A DNA stretch of 64,000 nt, taken from an uncultured Aquimarina sp. Lineage in GTDB: Bacteria > Bacteroidota > Bacteroidia > Flavobacteriales > Flavobacteriaceae. The stretch covers positions 1 through 64,000 of the forward strand of contig CANLCT010000014.1 in NCBI GenBank assembly GCA_947489195.1, in the 5' to 3' direction. Positions 35,870 to 48,900 of this stretch are shown here, in pieces. The translations under genes and the position numbers were made by a program. The notes beneath the pieces are model-generated. The model saw only the letters and a list, made by a program, of their open reading frames with translations, was not told where the DNA came from and made no database searches. The number at the start of each line of letters is the position of its first letter. The first letter of the stretch is position 1.

Positions 35870-35925
35870 CGTAATAACAAAAAGCCGAAGCAAATTTTAT
35901 ATTGCTTCGGCTTTTTGTTATTACG
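35870..35925 (-). terminator. Strong terminator of the sprC-sprD-sprB-sprF-like operon
   Basis: A perfect 24-bp inverted repeat (35870-35893 and 35902-35925) with a GCCGAAGCAA / TTGCTTCGGC core, an 8-base A/T loop and U-runs on the 3' side in either direction. It separates the large operon from the second adhesin operon. Confidence 0.92.
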
Positions 35926-35976
35926 CATCATCATTTAAAATGCTACAATACTGGTTAAAAGTATTTATATTTCAAT

Positions 35977-36921
35977 TTAGTAGGTACAACCACATGTACT
36001 CTTCTTACAACCAAAATCAATTCCTAAACTAAGTAAGTGCGAACCGCTATTGTCCGTACCAGATACTTCGTTTACATTAGCTTGATACCCATAGGCAAAG
36101 TAAAATTTAGCTTTTTTTATACCTATCATTGGCGAAACAGATAAAGGTTTAAAATCTTGATCTACAATGCTACGCACAGAAATTCCACCCCACAAATAGC
36201 TGTCTTGAAAAAATTTACGTACCTTAAAATTAGTATCCAATGTAGAACGCTGATCACTTGAAAACTGACGGTAAAGCACCGAAGGCTCGAATTGTAATTT
36301 TTTAAACACATTTTCAAAGGTAAACCCTGAATACACATAATAATTTGTCAAATTACCTGGTTCATTTACACTAAAATCCTCTAATGGTTTATTTAGTAAA
36401 TTAATAGCATTAAGGGTTACAAAAAAGGTTTTTAAACGGTATAACACACTGGCATCAAAATTATGATCCACCGTATTAATATCACCTGCTGCTGCCAATA
36501 ATGGACGGTTAAATTGCGAAGAATCGATATTAAACTGCGTATACTTATAACTAATACCAAAAGACAAATACTGCCTAGAATACTCGCTTAAAGTTAAATG
36601 ATGCGCAAATGAACCTTGAAACCCTTTTTGAGAAGTTGCTCCATTGCTATCATTAAACAAAATTGCCCCAACTCCAGATCTGTTAGCGATACGCCCATCT
36701 ATAGATAAAGTTTGCGTACTTGGCGCATCATCTATACCTACCCATTGTTCAAATCCTGTTCCTCTAATTTGCCAACAATCGCCAATACCAGCATAGGATG
36801 CAGATATTAAAAATGGATTATCGGTAATGTATTGATTAATAATTGGTAAGTTAAATTCTTGTGCATAGGCACCGAACCACCCCAAGAACATCACTGTTAT
36901 GTATATAATGTGTCTATTCAT
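35977..36921 (-). CDS. sprF: PorP/SprF-family T9SS membrane protein, partner of the giant adhesin
   Basis: A 314-residue PorP/SprF barrel. It has a signal peptide (about 1-20, ending GAYAQ), then the family opening and the C-terminal KKSTCGCTY. It begins five bases after the stop of the 5599-residue adhesin and is the last gene before a strong terminator, the position of sprF in the sprC-sprD-sprB-sprF operon of Flavobacterium johnsoniae, where SprF is required for SprB secretion. Its mature sequence is almost identical to the second SprF at 26926-27876. If the proteins are specific for their adhesins, the near identity means both adhesins use one recognition surface. Confidence 0.94.
   Translation of the reverse strand: MNRHIIYITVMFLGWFGAYAQEFNLPIINQYITDNPFLISASYAGIGDCWQIRGTGFEQWVGIDDAPSTQTLSIDGRIANRSGVGAILFNDSNGATSQKGFQGSFAHHLTLSEYSRQYLSFGISYKYTQFNIDSSQFNRPLLAAAGDINTVDHNFDASVLYRLKTFFVTLNAINLLNKPLEDFSVNEPGNLTNYYVYSGFTFENVFKKLQFEPSVLYRQFSSDQRSTLDTNFKVRKFFQDSYLWGGISVRSIVDQDFKPLSVSPMIGIKKAKFYFAYGYQANVNEVSGTDNSGSHLLSLGIDFGCKKSTCGCTY
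36127..36840. repeat. 714-bp tract identical to 27076-27789
   Basis: Partner of the homogenised tract in the other sprF. The differing signal-peptide codons start immediately on the high-coordinate side, and scattered differences resume on the other side (for example tccgtacc versus tcggtacc near 36055). Confidence 0.85.
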
Positions 36922-36926
36922 CTTTA

Positions 36927-39900
36927 TTATTGTTTGCGGTATAATGTAAAGTGCCCTGTAAATTCTCTTCCTTTATCGTCATTTAATTTAATTAGATACC
37001 AATAATCACCAGATGGCATATTGGTTCCTTGATATGTACCGTCCCAACCTTCGCCATTTCTACGTTGTTTTACACCTATAAGTTCTTCAAGTAATCGACC
37101 GTATCGATCAAAGACCATGACTTCAATATTTTCAAATTCTTCAAAAACAACTTCGCCGCTACCTCCGGTAGTTACTGTTGTTTCACCCGTACTAATTGAA
37201 CTAGTAGTAGTTCCTCCAGTCACCGTAGCACCAATAATTACACCTCCTGTGGTAATTCCACCTGTAGTGGTTCCACCTTCGGTAGTTCCATTGGTAATAA
37301 CAGTTCCTGTCATGGTGCCTCCTGTGGTAATTCCTCCATTAGTAGTTCCGCCTGTTGTAGTTCCTCCTAGCAGCGTTCCTCCAGTTACTGTACCACCTGT
37401 AGTAACACTTACTGAACTACGTGTTACAGGACCCGAATTATCAATAGTGATTACAGAGGTAGTCACTCCAATAGATGTCCCTCCTGTTGTGGTACCTCCA
37501 TTAGTAGTTCCGCCTGTGGTTTCACCTCCAACAATAGTATCATCAATTGGTCTGCCACCTGTTGTAGTTCCTCCAGTAGTAGTTCCTCCCGAAGTAACTC
37601 CTCCAGTGGTTTCACTTGCTGTAATTACTGTTATAGTTGTTACACCACCAATTACTGACACATCTGCAAAAGTTGGTATCGGATCATTACCTCCAGAAAC
37701 GGTTCCACCGGTAACCACACCATTAGAATTTACAGTCCCTCCAACTATAGTACTATTAGTAACAACAGCTACTGCCGAAATTCCAGCTCTAGTAGTTGTT
37801 ATAGTCGTAGTACCACCTGTGGTAACTCCTCCTACGGTTGTACCGCCTGTAGTTACAATTACAGTAGTGGATATAATTTGACCCTCTGGTGTATTTACAG
37901 TAATATCATCTGGATACCAAGTATTCGTACCTGGCTCACCACTATCGGGATTAAATACATTTGGAATATCTACATCCATAAAATCCAATGGTATGCCAAC
38001 AGCTAAATCAAAACATGTCGTATTAAATTTATCCGAAACCGTAAACGTATACCAACCTCCTTGAGTAACCTCAAAAGTACCATCAGAACTAATTTCGATT
38101 GCTTGAGCAAAATTCATATCATCAGTAGCATTTCTTACAAATGATCCTGTAAAAATATAAGGATTAGCATCACCATCAGCTACTCTACCTCCAACTGCCG
38201 CTAACTGATATACATTTATGTTATTAGTTGCTTGTGGAACATAAGGTGCAAATACACCTGCATTAGTTGAAATATCCCTATCAAACTGCACCTTTGTAAA
38301 AGGCACTAATGGCTCCAGGTCTGTTAACACATCAGAAGTACAGAAAACACCTGGTCTAACCTCATAATTTAATACAATTGTGTATTCTCCATCGCCAACA
38401 CCTAAAATTTGATTGCTACCAGCGTTTGATGAAAACATAGTACCATCAGATGTTCTGGTTGCGGTATAACTAATTAATGCGGCATCTAAATCCGTATTTT
38501 CATTATCTAATGTTATAGTATACGTACCTGCTGATGTTCCTGTAATTGGACAGTCGGGAGTAGCCTCAGCTGTAAACTGATTTAAATCTGGTGTATCAAA
38601 CCTAAATTCTATTAACTCAGCTTCACAGACTATTAAATTTGCTCCCATTTGTCTATTCCCTGAATCTACTAAAAATACTTCATAATCAACTTCACTACTC
38701 AATCCTGTTAAGTCTAAAGTATAAATATCATTTCCGTTGATATCTGTGCTTGTTGGTGTATCAATTATATTCATATTACCAACAATGGTAATTGGCTCAG
38801 GCTCTAGCACATTATCTTTATCTCTGTTTTCAACAATTTCATAATAATATGGAGGTGTACCAAATTGAATTTCAAAAGTAATCATACCATCATTATCACC
38901 TCTACAATCAGGCCCCATTCGCGTTAATTCGGTAAATAGAAGCTCTTGTTTGTTTTCGATAGTTTCTAAACCTGGCGTTACATTACAGCCAGTTCCTAAA
39001 TCACTTATTAATACTCTATAATCTGCAGGAGCTAAATTCATAAACTCTGCTATATTTTGCCCTATAGGTATATTAAATGACACTCCTTGCAAAATATCAA
39101 ATGTTGATGATGGATTTATAGTGTTATCTGAGATTTCACTACCACTTACTCCAGCTTCAGGAATAATAGTCACTGTATATGGACCTACTCCATTTGTAGT
39201 ATCAAGCGTTACCGTAATAATACCATCTTCTTCACCCGCACATGATATTTCCGAAGCTTCAGACACAAAACTTAATGGCTCTCTTTGATTAATTTCAAAT
39301 GTTCGGTAAACAGGTGTACACATTCCTTCAGAAGAAATTTTATAGGCATAAGTTGCGTTTGAAGGTAAACCTGCTACTGTATTGATATCAACTAATTCAA
39401 AGAACTGAGTGTTATTTTCTCTTCTTGCCACTGGAGTTGTTGCTCCATTAAGTGGGCCTACAATTTCTGTAAAGCTTCCGCCAGAAGGGGTAACAACAAA
39501 CAATTCGTATGTATATTCTGGTAAACCTCCGCTAACGGCTTCCAATATTACCGAACCAGTTTCACCAGGACATAACAACTCTGTTGTTGATATAATACTA
39601 AAGTCAATATCCTCTGGAGATTCGCCAACATTAATTGTTGTAAATGCCTCACATCCGTTTGGACTATTGGTCACTCTTATATAATTAGTTCCTGATTCCA
39701 ACTCAAAAACAGCTGCTGCTGAACCTATTACGGTAGTAGTTTCAACTACCGTAGGCGTTATTCTTAATGGGTTACCACTTAATAAATCTACGGTATAAGA
39801 TGTTCCCGTTCCGCCAGAAGCAGTAATCTCATACTGTGCCGTTCTTACCGGTACACCTCCACGAGTTGCTCGACTATCATCACAAGTAATGTCAATAATT

Positions 39901-42900
39901 AATTCTCTATCAATACTAATCGGTGTTGGTTTTTCAACGGTAACAACAGGTGTTGAAGCCGCTATACATCCATTAGCATCTCTTACTGTTGCCACATAAT
40001 AATTTGGTGTTCCAGGCTCACCTGCTTGCACATTATTAAACACCCCAGTAGCTTGTGGCCCTTGAACCACTACAGGATCACCTCCACTTGCATCCGTTCT
40101 TGTTAAGGTATACTGTATACTTGCTAACGGTGCAGCTGGAACAGCTCCCATCATAGCTGTAGCAGTTAATGTTGCCGAATCATCAGGACAACTTACTACT
40201 ACATCTGCCATTAATGTTACTGCTGGGTTATTTGGTGTGATAATTTCGATAGGCACTAATGGTGTTGCTGGCACACAATTTTTACTATCACGAATAGTCA
40301 CCGTATAAATTCCATCACCTAAATTCAAGTCAGATGCAAAGAACCCATTATTATTAGTAGCTATAATTGTTGCTGGCGCTCCAGCTTCTGTTAATTCATA
40401 TGTAAATGGTGGTGTACCTCCCATTGCTGAAACTCGAATAGTTCCAAACATATTTACACATGTAGGTTGAACAACTTCATCTTCAGACACAGTAATTGGT
40501 GTATCTGGTCCTGTTATTTGAACCGTATCTGTTGATATACACGCTGTTAAAGTGCTCAAAGGAGTTCCTGTAGCATCTGCTGCTGCTGTTACATCAATTC
40601 TATATGATCCTAAACTTAAATTACTTGCTGTTGAAGTAACCATAGGTGTATCAACAGTTGCTGTTTCAATAACAGTTGCTGGAGTTGTCCCTGAAGCTTC
40701 TTGCGTAATGGTATACGTAAAGAAACCTGTATAATCTACTACTTCAAAACTAATAGTACGTTGGTCTTCTGGACATTCTAATGTGTTTCCAGTTCCTAAT
40801 ACTAATAATTGGTCTAAATCTCTTACTTCAAAATCAATTTCATCAGAACAACCACTCACCGTATTTCTAACATTAAAAGTATAAATACCAGGCCCTAATA
40901 ATTCAACTTGCGTAAATGTATAAGTTAAAATACCTGGCGCTAGTGTAGTTGGTCTTACTGTTCCTACCGCTGTTGGTATCCCCAAAGTATCTGTGTGTTC
41001 CACTAAAACAAACTCATATTGATCTGTCGGCAAGCCTGTAACATCTACTTTAATTTGTTGATCCAAACAAGTATAAAAAGAAGCTGTTTCATCTATACTC
41101 ACTACAGGTTGCGTAAATGGTGTAATTGTTACTGTTCTATCTGGTATACTGTTACATGCTGCATTACCGCTATCGCGATATTCAATGGTATATACTACAT
41201 CACCTGTTGTACTAGCATCTACAGGGATTTCCACTTGAATTGGTGCCCCCGCTGGTATCGGCATATCAGATCCTACGATTTCAGTAAAGTCATTCACTAC
41301 CCCTGGAATTCTGTAAAAATATGGAGGTGTACCATTCGTATTATTGGCTACACTAATAGTAATAAATGGTCCTCTTATTGTTGGATTACACGTACCAGCT
41401 GTTGGTGCTTCCGAAATATTTGCCCCATCAAATAATGGTGGTTCAATAATTTCGGTCACTGTATTTACAGTTAAACAATTTAACGTTCCCTCTAAATTCA
41501 CTACAAAATCCACGTAAAATCCAGATGATAAACCTGCATACACATTCTCATTTGGTGCTGCTGATGCTGTTTGCAGAACTCCAGCTCCAGGAGCATTTGC
41601 TGCTACTGCCGCATCAGCGTCTGCTTGTGTTGGATACCTAAATAAACGATATCCTAATGGCGCATCACCCGCATCTGGTGTTACTAAGTTTAGTGTGATA
41701 CTTCCATCTGTAACTCCATTACAAGTAATTTGACTTACTGTTGGTGGGGCTAAACTTGAATTATTAATCGCTTCTTTACGTACTGGATCCGAAGTTACCA
41801 TACACATTGGCGCTCCAACAGTAGCTCCGTAATCATCCGTTACTTTTATTGTATAAAAAGTATCTACAGCTAAAGCAGCTCCAGAAGCACTTCCTGTAAA
41901 GGTAACATTATCAACTGCTATCGTTTGACTATTGATTGCCGTTGTATTTCCTGCTTCAAATAACTCATAGGTTAACATTCTTGCTCCAGTAAATCCTCCT
42001 GTAACTTCTGCGGTTATATTAGTAATAGTATCATCACATTGTACATCGCCTAATTCAGCTACTATGCTTAAGGCATCAAATACTGTTATTGAATCACTAT
42101 TATTACAATTATCTTTATTAGCTACGGTTATAGTAAATGTACCTCTTGGTACTTCTAATTCGCCCGCAAGACTTAAACCTGTTGGAATAGATCCAGATAC
42201 TGCTCCTGGTACTGGTCTGTTAGAATTCAATAATGCTTGTGTTGTTATTGATGTTCCATCATCTATAGTAAAGGTGTAAGGTTCAAAAGCTGGGTCGTAA
42301 TTAGCAACACTCACATTAATTGTAAAACTTGGCCCATCGTCACATTGATCAATACTAAATACTGGGTCAATCGTTAAGTCTGGCGTTGGATCATTATCAA
42401 TAGTAAATGCTGTTGCTGTTGGAGTACATGTAGTGGTATCTGATACCCAAAGTACCCAATCCAAGCTAGTTCCTGTAGCAGTATCAATAGTTATAGGTGT
42501 GGTCCCGTCAAAAGTAAAGGCACCTACCGCAGGTGGTGTTGTGGTATCTGTACCAGCAACTACTGCATACGTATAAGGCATAATTCCACCCGTAGCACTC
42601 ACTTCAATTTCAACTTCAGTTGGTCTATCACAATTTACTGATTGTTGACTATCCACTCTTGGCGTACCCAATGGTGCTGCCGTTGTAATGCTAAAGGCTT
42701 GCGAATCACCACAAATATTACCCGATTCGGTAACACGTACGCTATAATTTACGCCTGCTCCTAATCCTGTCACTGTACCCATTCCTGTTCTAACACCTGT
42801 ACCAGGTACATTAATTGGCGAACCTGTACCTATAGCAATTACGGTGTTAGAACCATCCAATACTTCAATATCAAAATCTGTCGCCGTTGAACCTGCATCA

Positions 42901-45900
42901 GTTTCAAACGTAACTTCAATACTTCCCGAATTTGGTAAACAACTCGATTCTGGTACCGTACTCACATTGGTAATCGTTAATACTCCCGAAGGTGGTGTGG
43001 TGTATTCCCTTTGAGCAATACACCCACTTCCCCCACTATCAAATACAGAAATGGTGTAGGTAGTATTAGCATCTAAACCTGTAATGGCATAAAAAGTATC
43101 GCTCACAGCCGCTGGTGTTCCTGGGGCTAACACAAAGAACCCTGGAAAATCTGCATCACCAAATCTGTGTATGTTATCACCGCCTGCAGTGTTAGTAGTT
43201 GGATTAATAAAACCAGCTACCGTATTTTTAGGATCGGTTATCGTTATGGTTCCTGTATTTCCTAATACCGAAAACACCATTTGTGTTCCAACTGTTGGCG
43301 ATGTACAATCAATATCAAATACGGCATCTGTAAGTGTTAATGGCGTAATCGTTTCAATAGTTAAGCTATCAATAACCACCGGAGCACAAGGATTAGCATC
43401 TGTAATTTCAATACTATAGGTACCTGCTTCTAAATTTGAAAAAGAAATTGTTCTATCAGGAGTCACTTGTGCTCCTAAATTAGCTCCAGTATTATCCCTA
43501 AGTGTATAAGTAAATCCAGGTCCAGAATTATCTCCTCCCACAATGGTTACTTCTATAGCTCCATTATTTGTACTTGGCAATCCAGCTGTACAAGTGATGT
43601 CTGTAATAACCGGTGTTCCACTTAACCTAATCGATCTATCTTCAATAGTTACTTGACCATTAAATTCACAGCCTTTAGCATCACGAACTATATAGTCATA
43701 AGTACCACCTATTTCGGTTAAGGTATTTCTTGAAACATATGTTGTTCCATTATCATAACTATAAGTATAAGGAGACATCCCTCCTGCTGGAGTAATAGTT
43801 GCTACTCCCGAGTCACCTACACATAAAATATCTGTAGCGGTTGCCGTTGCCGTTGGCGCCACAGGGAAATCAAACACAAAAGGATCTAAATTCAACGGAC
43901 AATCATTTCCATCAAATACTCTAAATTGGAAAAACACCCCATCTTGCGTGCTATCTACCATAAATGGGAAGCTTCCTGTATAAGGAATAAAGGCTCCTAA
44001 AGTAGTTGGGCTTGAACCTTGCGCTACTTCAAAACGGTAGGTTCCTGTTCCCGTACCTCCTTGTACTGTAAAATTATACGTTCCGTTAGAACGTAATTGC
44101 GGCATAGCTGCAGGAACTATACAATCTGGTTCTACTCTACTTATTGGACCATTTAATGACAATGGCTCATTTACCGAGAATGGAATTACAAAAGGACAAC
44201 CATTTGCATCTACTAATTCATATTCATAATTTGCCGCTGTAGTTACTACGTCAGTTATTATAGTTTCTCCAGCTCCCAGAGTGGTAAATGCAGGTGTGGT
44301 AGGTGTTGCTCCTACTGCCGTATCTACTCTTCTATATCTATACGGTGGTGTTCCACTAGTAATCGTAATTTGTACTTCTGCATCAGCGGTAGTCGTACCA
44401 TTTGGCAAACAAACCGATCCTGTATTTAAAGTTGCTGCTAATTGCGGTTGCGGATCAACAATTACATCTTTTACCGTATCACAAGTATTGGCGTCAAGCA
44501 TGGTTAATTGATACGTAATCGCTGTACCACCAGGCACTACTGGCGCAGGTACGTTAGCAAATACTCCTGTAGTATTGGTGAAATCTGGATTAGCTGCTGT
44601 TGCTACATCATCTAAATTAAAGGTGTAATTCCCCATAGCATCTGGCGTACCAGAACCCGAAACGGCATTGGCTACAATAGTTACTGTATTGGATACACAA
44701 TCATAAGCTGTTTGACTAAACGTAAAGTCTGGTAACGAATCTGGTTCCGTAATCGTAAAGTTTACCGTACCTGCAAAAACATCTCTTCGACTATCCGATT
44801 TATCAATAATACTAATGGTATAACTTCCTGGAGTCAATCCTGTTTCGCTAATTGGCGAAGTTGTTTGTCCTGTTACGGTTCTCGTAGTACTTGGAGTACC
44901 TCCTGTTATTGTATAATCAAAAATAAACGGATCGCCATCTGCTCTTGAAATAGTTACACTTACCGTACCATCTGCATCTCCTGTACAATCAATATTATCT
45001 GTTACAGGTGTACCCACTATTAATGGTGGTGGTAATGGTACTGGTGGTGGACATGGTGCAATTTCAACTGGTATACTAATTGGATCACAACTGGTGCTTG
45101 TATCTCTAATCAACACATTATAGGTGGTTGGAAAATTAGCATCAGAGCCAACTAAAACTTCAATCATAGTACCCACTGCTGGTAAAGCAGTTTCCGAATT
45201 CACTACGCCTGGAATTGTATATACATATGTAGAAGTAGGCTGTGCTAATGAAGTTACCGTAATTTCAATTTCGGCACTAAAATTATTCACATCATCTAAG
45301 TCATCACATTTCCCATCTACGCCTGTAATGGTAAAATTACCTGGAGTAGTGTTTACGGGATTTTCTAAACCAATTTCTGCACCTGTAATTTCACAATTTC
45401 TACTTGTAGCAATTAAAACTGGCACATAATACACTGGCATACCTTTTAATTGCGTAAATAAAGTGGCATCCGTTCCATCAACTGTAGTTACCAAAATACC
45501 TGCCGAAGTCACATTAGAGGCAGCAATAGCCGCTTGTGCATCTGCTTGTGTCGCAAATTCGTATAAACTATATGTTAATGGTGGCGTATCACTAATTACT
45601 GAAACATCAATATTAAGTTTTATTTCACCATCTGCTGTTCCCTCACAACTAACCGGTTGCGTATCTGGCGCTACTAATACCGGGTTGGTAATAGCTGCTT
45701 TACTATCAGAATCACTTACTGTACAAAGTCTTGGCGCTGCTGCAGAAGGATCAAACGTATCTGTAACACGAACTTCGTAAGTAATTCCAGCTTGTAAATC
45801 TAGTACCGGGCTACCTGTACCACTAGTAAATGTTACCGAAGTACTCGCTGTGGTTTGTGCGGCTAAAATTGTTGCAGGACTAGCGGCATCTACCAACTCG

Positions 45901-48900
45901 TAAGTTAAACTTCGAGTGAGGACACCTGTAAAACCATTACTTACTTCTGTAGTAATACTTGCTATTTCATTCGCACAATCGGGTTCAGCTAAATTTGCAT
46001 CCACTACCAAACGTTCAAATATTCTAAAACTATCCGTATCGGTACACGTAGGGTGTAAGGTTCCTGCAACTTCAACCGTATAAGGCTGCCTAGAAGTTAC
46101 TTGGAATGTACCCATTAATTCTGTAGCTGTAGTTCCTGTAGTGGTATATGTTATAGGCGAACCATTAACACTTAAATCATAAGTTTGAGTTACTGTCGGT
46201 CTAGGGTTAGGATCGTAATTTTCAATAGTAAAGTTTACTGTAAATGGTCCTGTCTCATTACATTCATCGGCACTAAAAGCTGCTACATTTAATATTGGCG
46301 CTGGATCTTCATCAATTGGCACATTTAGAGGACCAGATACACATCCATTAATATCCTTAACATATACATCAACCGCACCACCCACAATACGCGGATCATC
46401 AATTGCTATAGTAAATGAATCTGATAAAGGAAAACTACTAAACTCATTTGGTGCAGCACCTCCATTAGCAACTACTCGATATTCATATGGAGACTGACCT
46501 CCTGATGCTCGTACTTCAATTTGTGCATCTGTAGTACAGTTTGCGTTTACATTATTGACAATAAACGGCCCTTCCAATGGCGTAGCTCTGCCTACATTAA
46601 ATTCTTGAGTGGCATTACACACACTACCACCAGTAACTTGTTGTACTCTAATTCTTAAAATACCTTCGGGTATACCCGTAACAGTCGCTTCATTATTCGT
46701 TGCTGTTGCAGAAGCCACAACAACAGTTGGCAGAGGACTTACTAACGCCCCATCAGAAACTCTAAATACCTCTATGTTAAAATCTTCTCCTACACTTGTA
46801 GGGTCGCTTACATTAAAATTAACTGTTACTGAACCCGAATTAGGATTACAAGCTCCAGTTGGTGTAGGTATAAGGCTATTAATAGTTACATTTGGTGATG
46901 GTTCAGGAACAGTAGATGATGATGATGAACATCCCGTAGCATCATCAATTACTCCTATTGAATAAGAAATATCAAAGTCTAAGTTTGATATTCTATAAAC
47001 AAATTCTGCAGGATTGTATCCAATAGCCGTAGTTACTTCAACAGGAATATCTGTAACAAGAAAATCAGGATCACCACTTCTAGCAATATTATCACCAGGA
47101 GCCGATGGGAATACATGACTAGCAACATCCAACGAAAAAGGAGAAATTCTGAATAAATCAGGATTTGCTAAGCCCATGACAGCATCAATTTGGAAAAACA
47201 CCGTTACTCCATCAACACAATTCGCCAAGGTTCTAATTCTAGTAATATCCACCCTTGGTGTTGGTGGGATTATAAATTGGATAGGATTTTCATTAGTACA
47301 ATTATTGGCATCCGTTACTCTTATAGAATAACTTCCAATATCTAAATTATTAAAGGTTACCGTTGTTCCTAAACCTGATTGAACATCAAGACTTGTACCC
47401 ATGTCATTAAACAACTCATAGGTATAATTAGCCGTTCCGCCAGAAATAGTTAACTCAAAACTTCCTAAAGTAGGAGGATCACAATTTACTGGTGTTACTA
47501 CTCTATTTGTTTCTATAATAGGATCTGGTGCTGTAATATTTGTGGTACCAGCCACCGTACATTGCGTCACTCTATTTCTAATTACATAATTCACTGCAAC
47601 GGTACCTACCACAGTAATCGCTTCATTATTTCCATCTTGGTAGGTTGTACCTCCATCAAAACTATACTCATATGCAGTAATGGGTAACGTACCTGCAGGT
47701 ATTAATGTAATAACCGAATCATCACCACTACAATTTACAGCTGTAGTATTATCACTTAACACAACAGGTGCTTCTGGATAGGTGGGTGTAAATGGAATTG
47801 GAGCTGCAACAGCACAATTTCCTCCATCAATTACATTAATTTCAATAGTATCTCCATTAAAACTATCGTTAAAAGCGAATACTGGACTAGTAGCTGTTCC
47901 CGAATTGGTTACTCCCGAAGGATCTGTACCTCCTGAAGTATTTTGTAATACATAAGAATAGGTACCGTCACCACCTGCAACATCAAAACTGATAGATGCT
48001 CCTGTATTGGGTACTGCTCCTGCTGGTCTACAATCTGGTTGATTCTGAACAATGTTTGTTACACTTAAAGGCTCGTTAATTTCTATAGTTATAGGTAGTG
48101 GACATAATTGATTAGCCCTGTCTGTAATTTCTATTTCATATGTTCCAGGAGCATCATAAATAACCGTAAACTTTGTTCCTATTATATTATTAACTCTTGT
48201 TTCACCTACTCTTCTATACCTAAAAGGAGGTGTCCCTGATAATATATCAATTACAATACTTGCATCAGTTGTCCCTGTATAGCAAAAATTAGATTCACTA
48301 ATATTTATTTCAGCATCCAAATCTGTTGCAGGATCAATAGTAACATCCACTGGATCTCCTATACATCCATTAACATCTCTGATACTTAATGAATAAGTCA
48401 ACGAAGTAGTTGTTGGAGTTGGAATTGAATTAAAATTTCTATCTATTTGAAAAGGAAATTCGATAACTGCTGTTGCTGGGTCATCTAACTGAAACTGATA
48501 AGCTCCTGGCGCTCCACCAGAACCTGAAACCCTAATGTTAAATTGTTTAGTAGCACAATTGAAATTTCCAGGTGTGAAAGTTACTACTGGCCTTGTTGCT
48601 GGCTCACCTATACTAAACAATTCCGTTTCATCACAATTTGTTTGGGTATCCGTAACCACTAATTCATAATCCCCAACGGCTAAACCTGTAAATGATAATG
48701 CACCGCTCATTTCAGCTGTTACATTACTTATTTCGGTTCTGCCTGCTGGCGTAACACTATTATCTAATAATGTCAACACATAAGTATAACCCGTAGCTGA
48801 ATCAAAACCAGTCACCGTTGTATTGGCCGAACCATCTGTTGCTCCTTGACAAGTAGTATTATTTGTAGCAGGTTGTATACTTGCAATCCTAACCAATGGT

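Noticed and set aside
35325..35976. Possible riboswitch or small RNA in the long gap before the second adhesin
   Set aside because: Apart from the terminator and the 13-bp inverted repeat, I see no conserved riboswitch pattern or promoter for a separate RNA.
37117..37881. Plus-strand open frame of 254 codons rich in Val and Pro
   Set aside because: It is the antisense shadow of the Thr/Gly repeat in the giant adhesin; repetitive codons without stops open this frame. It has no signal, family or start context.
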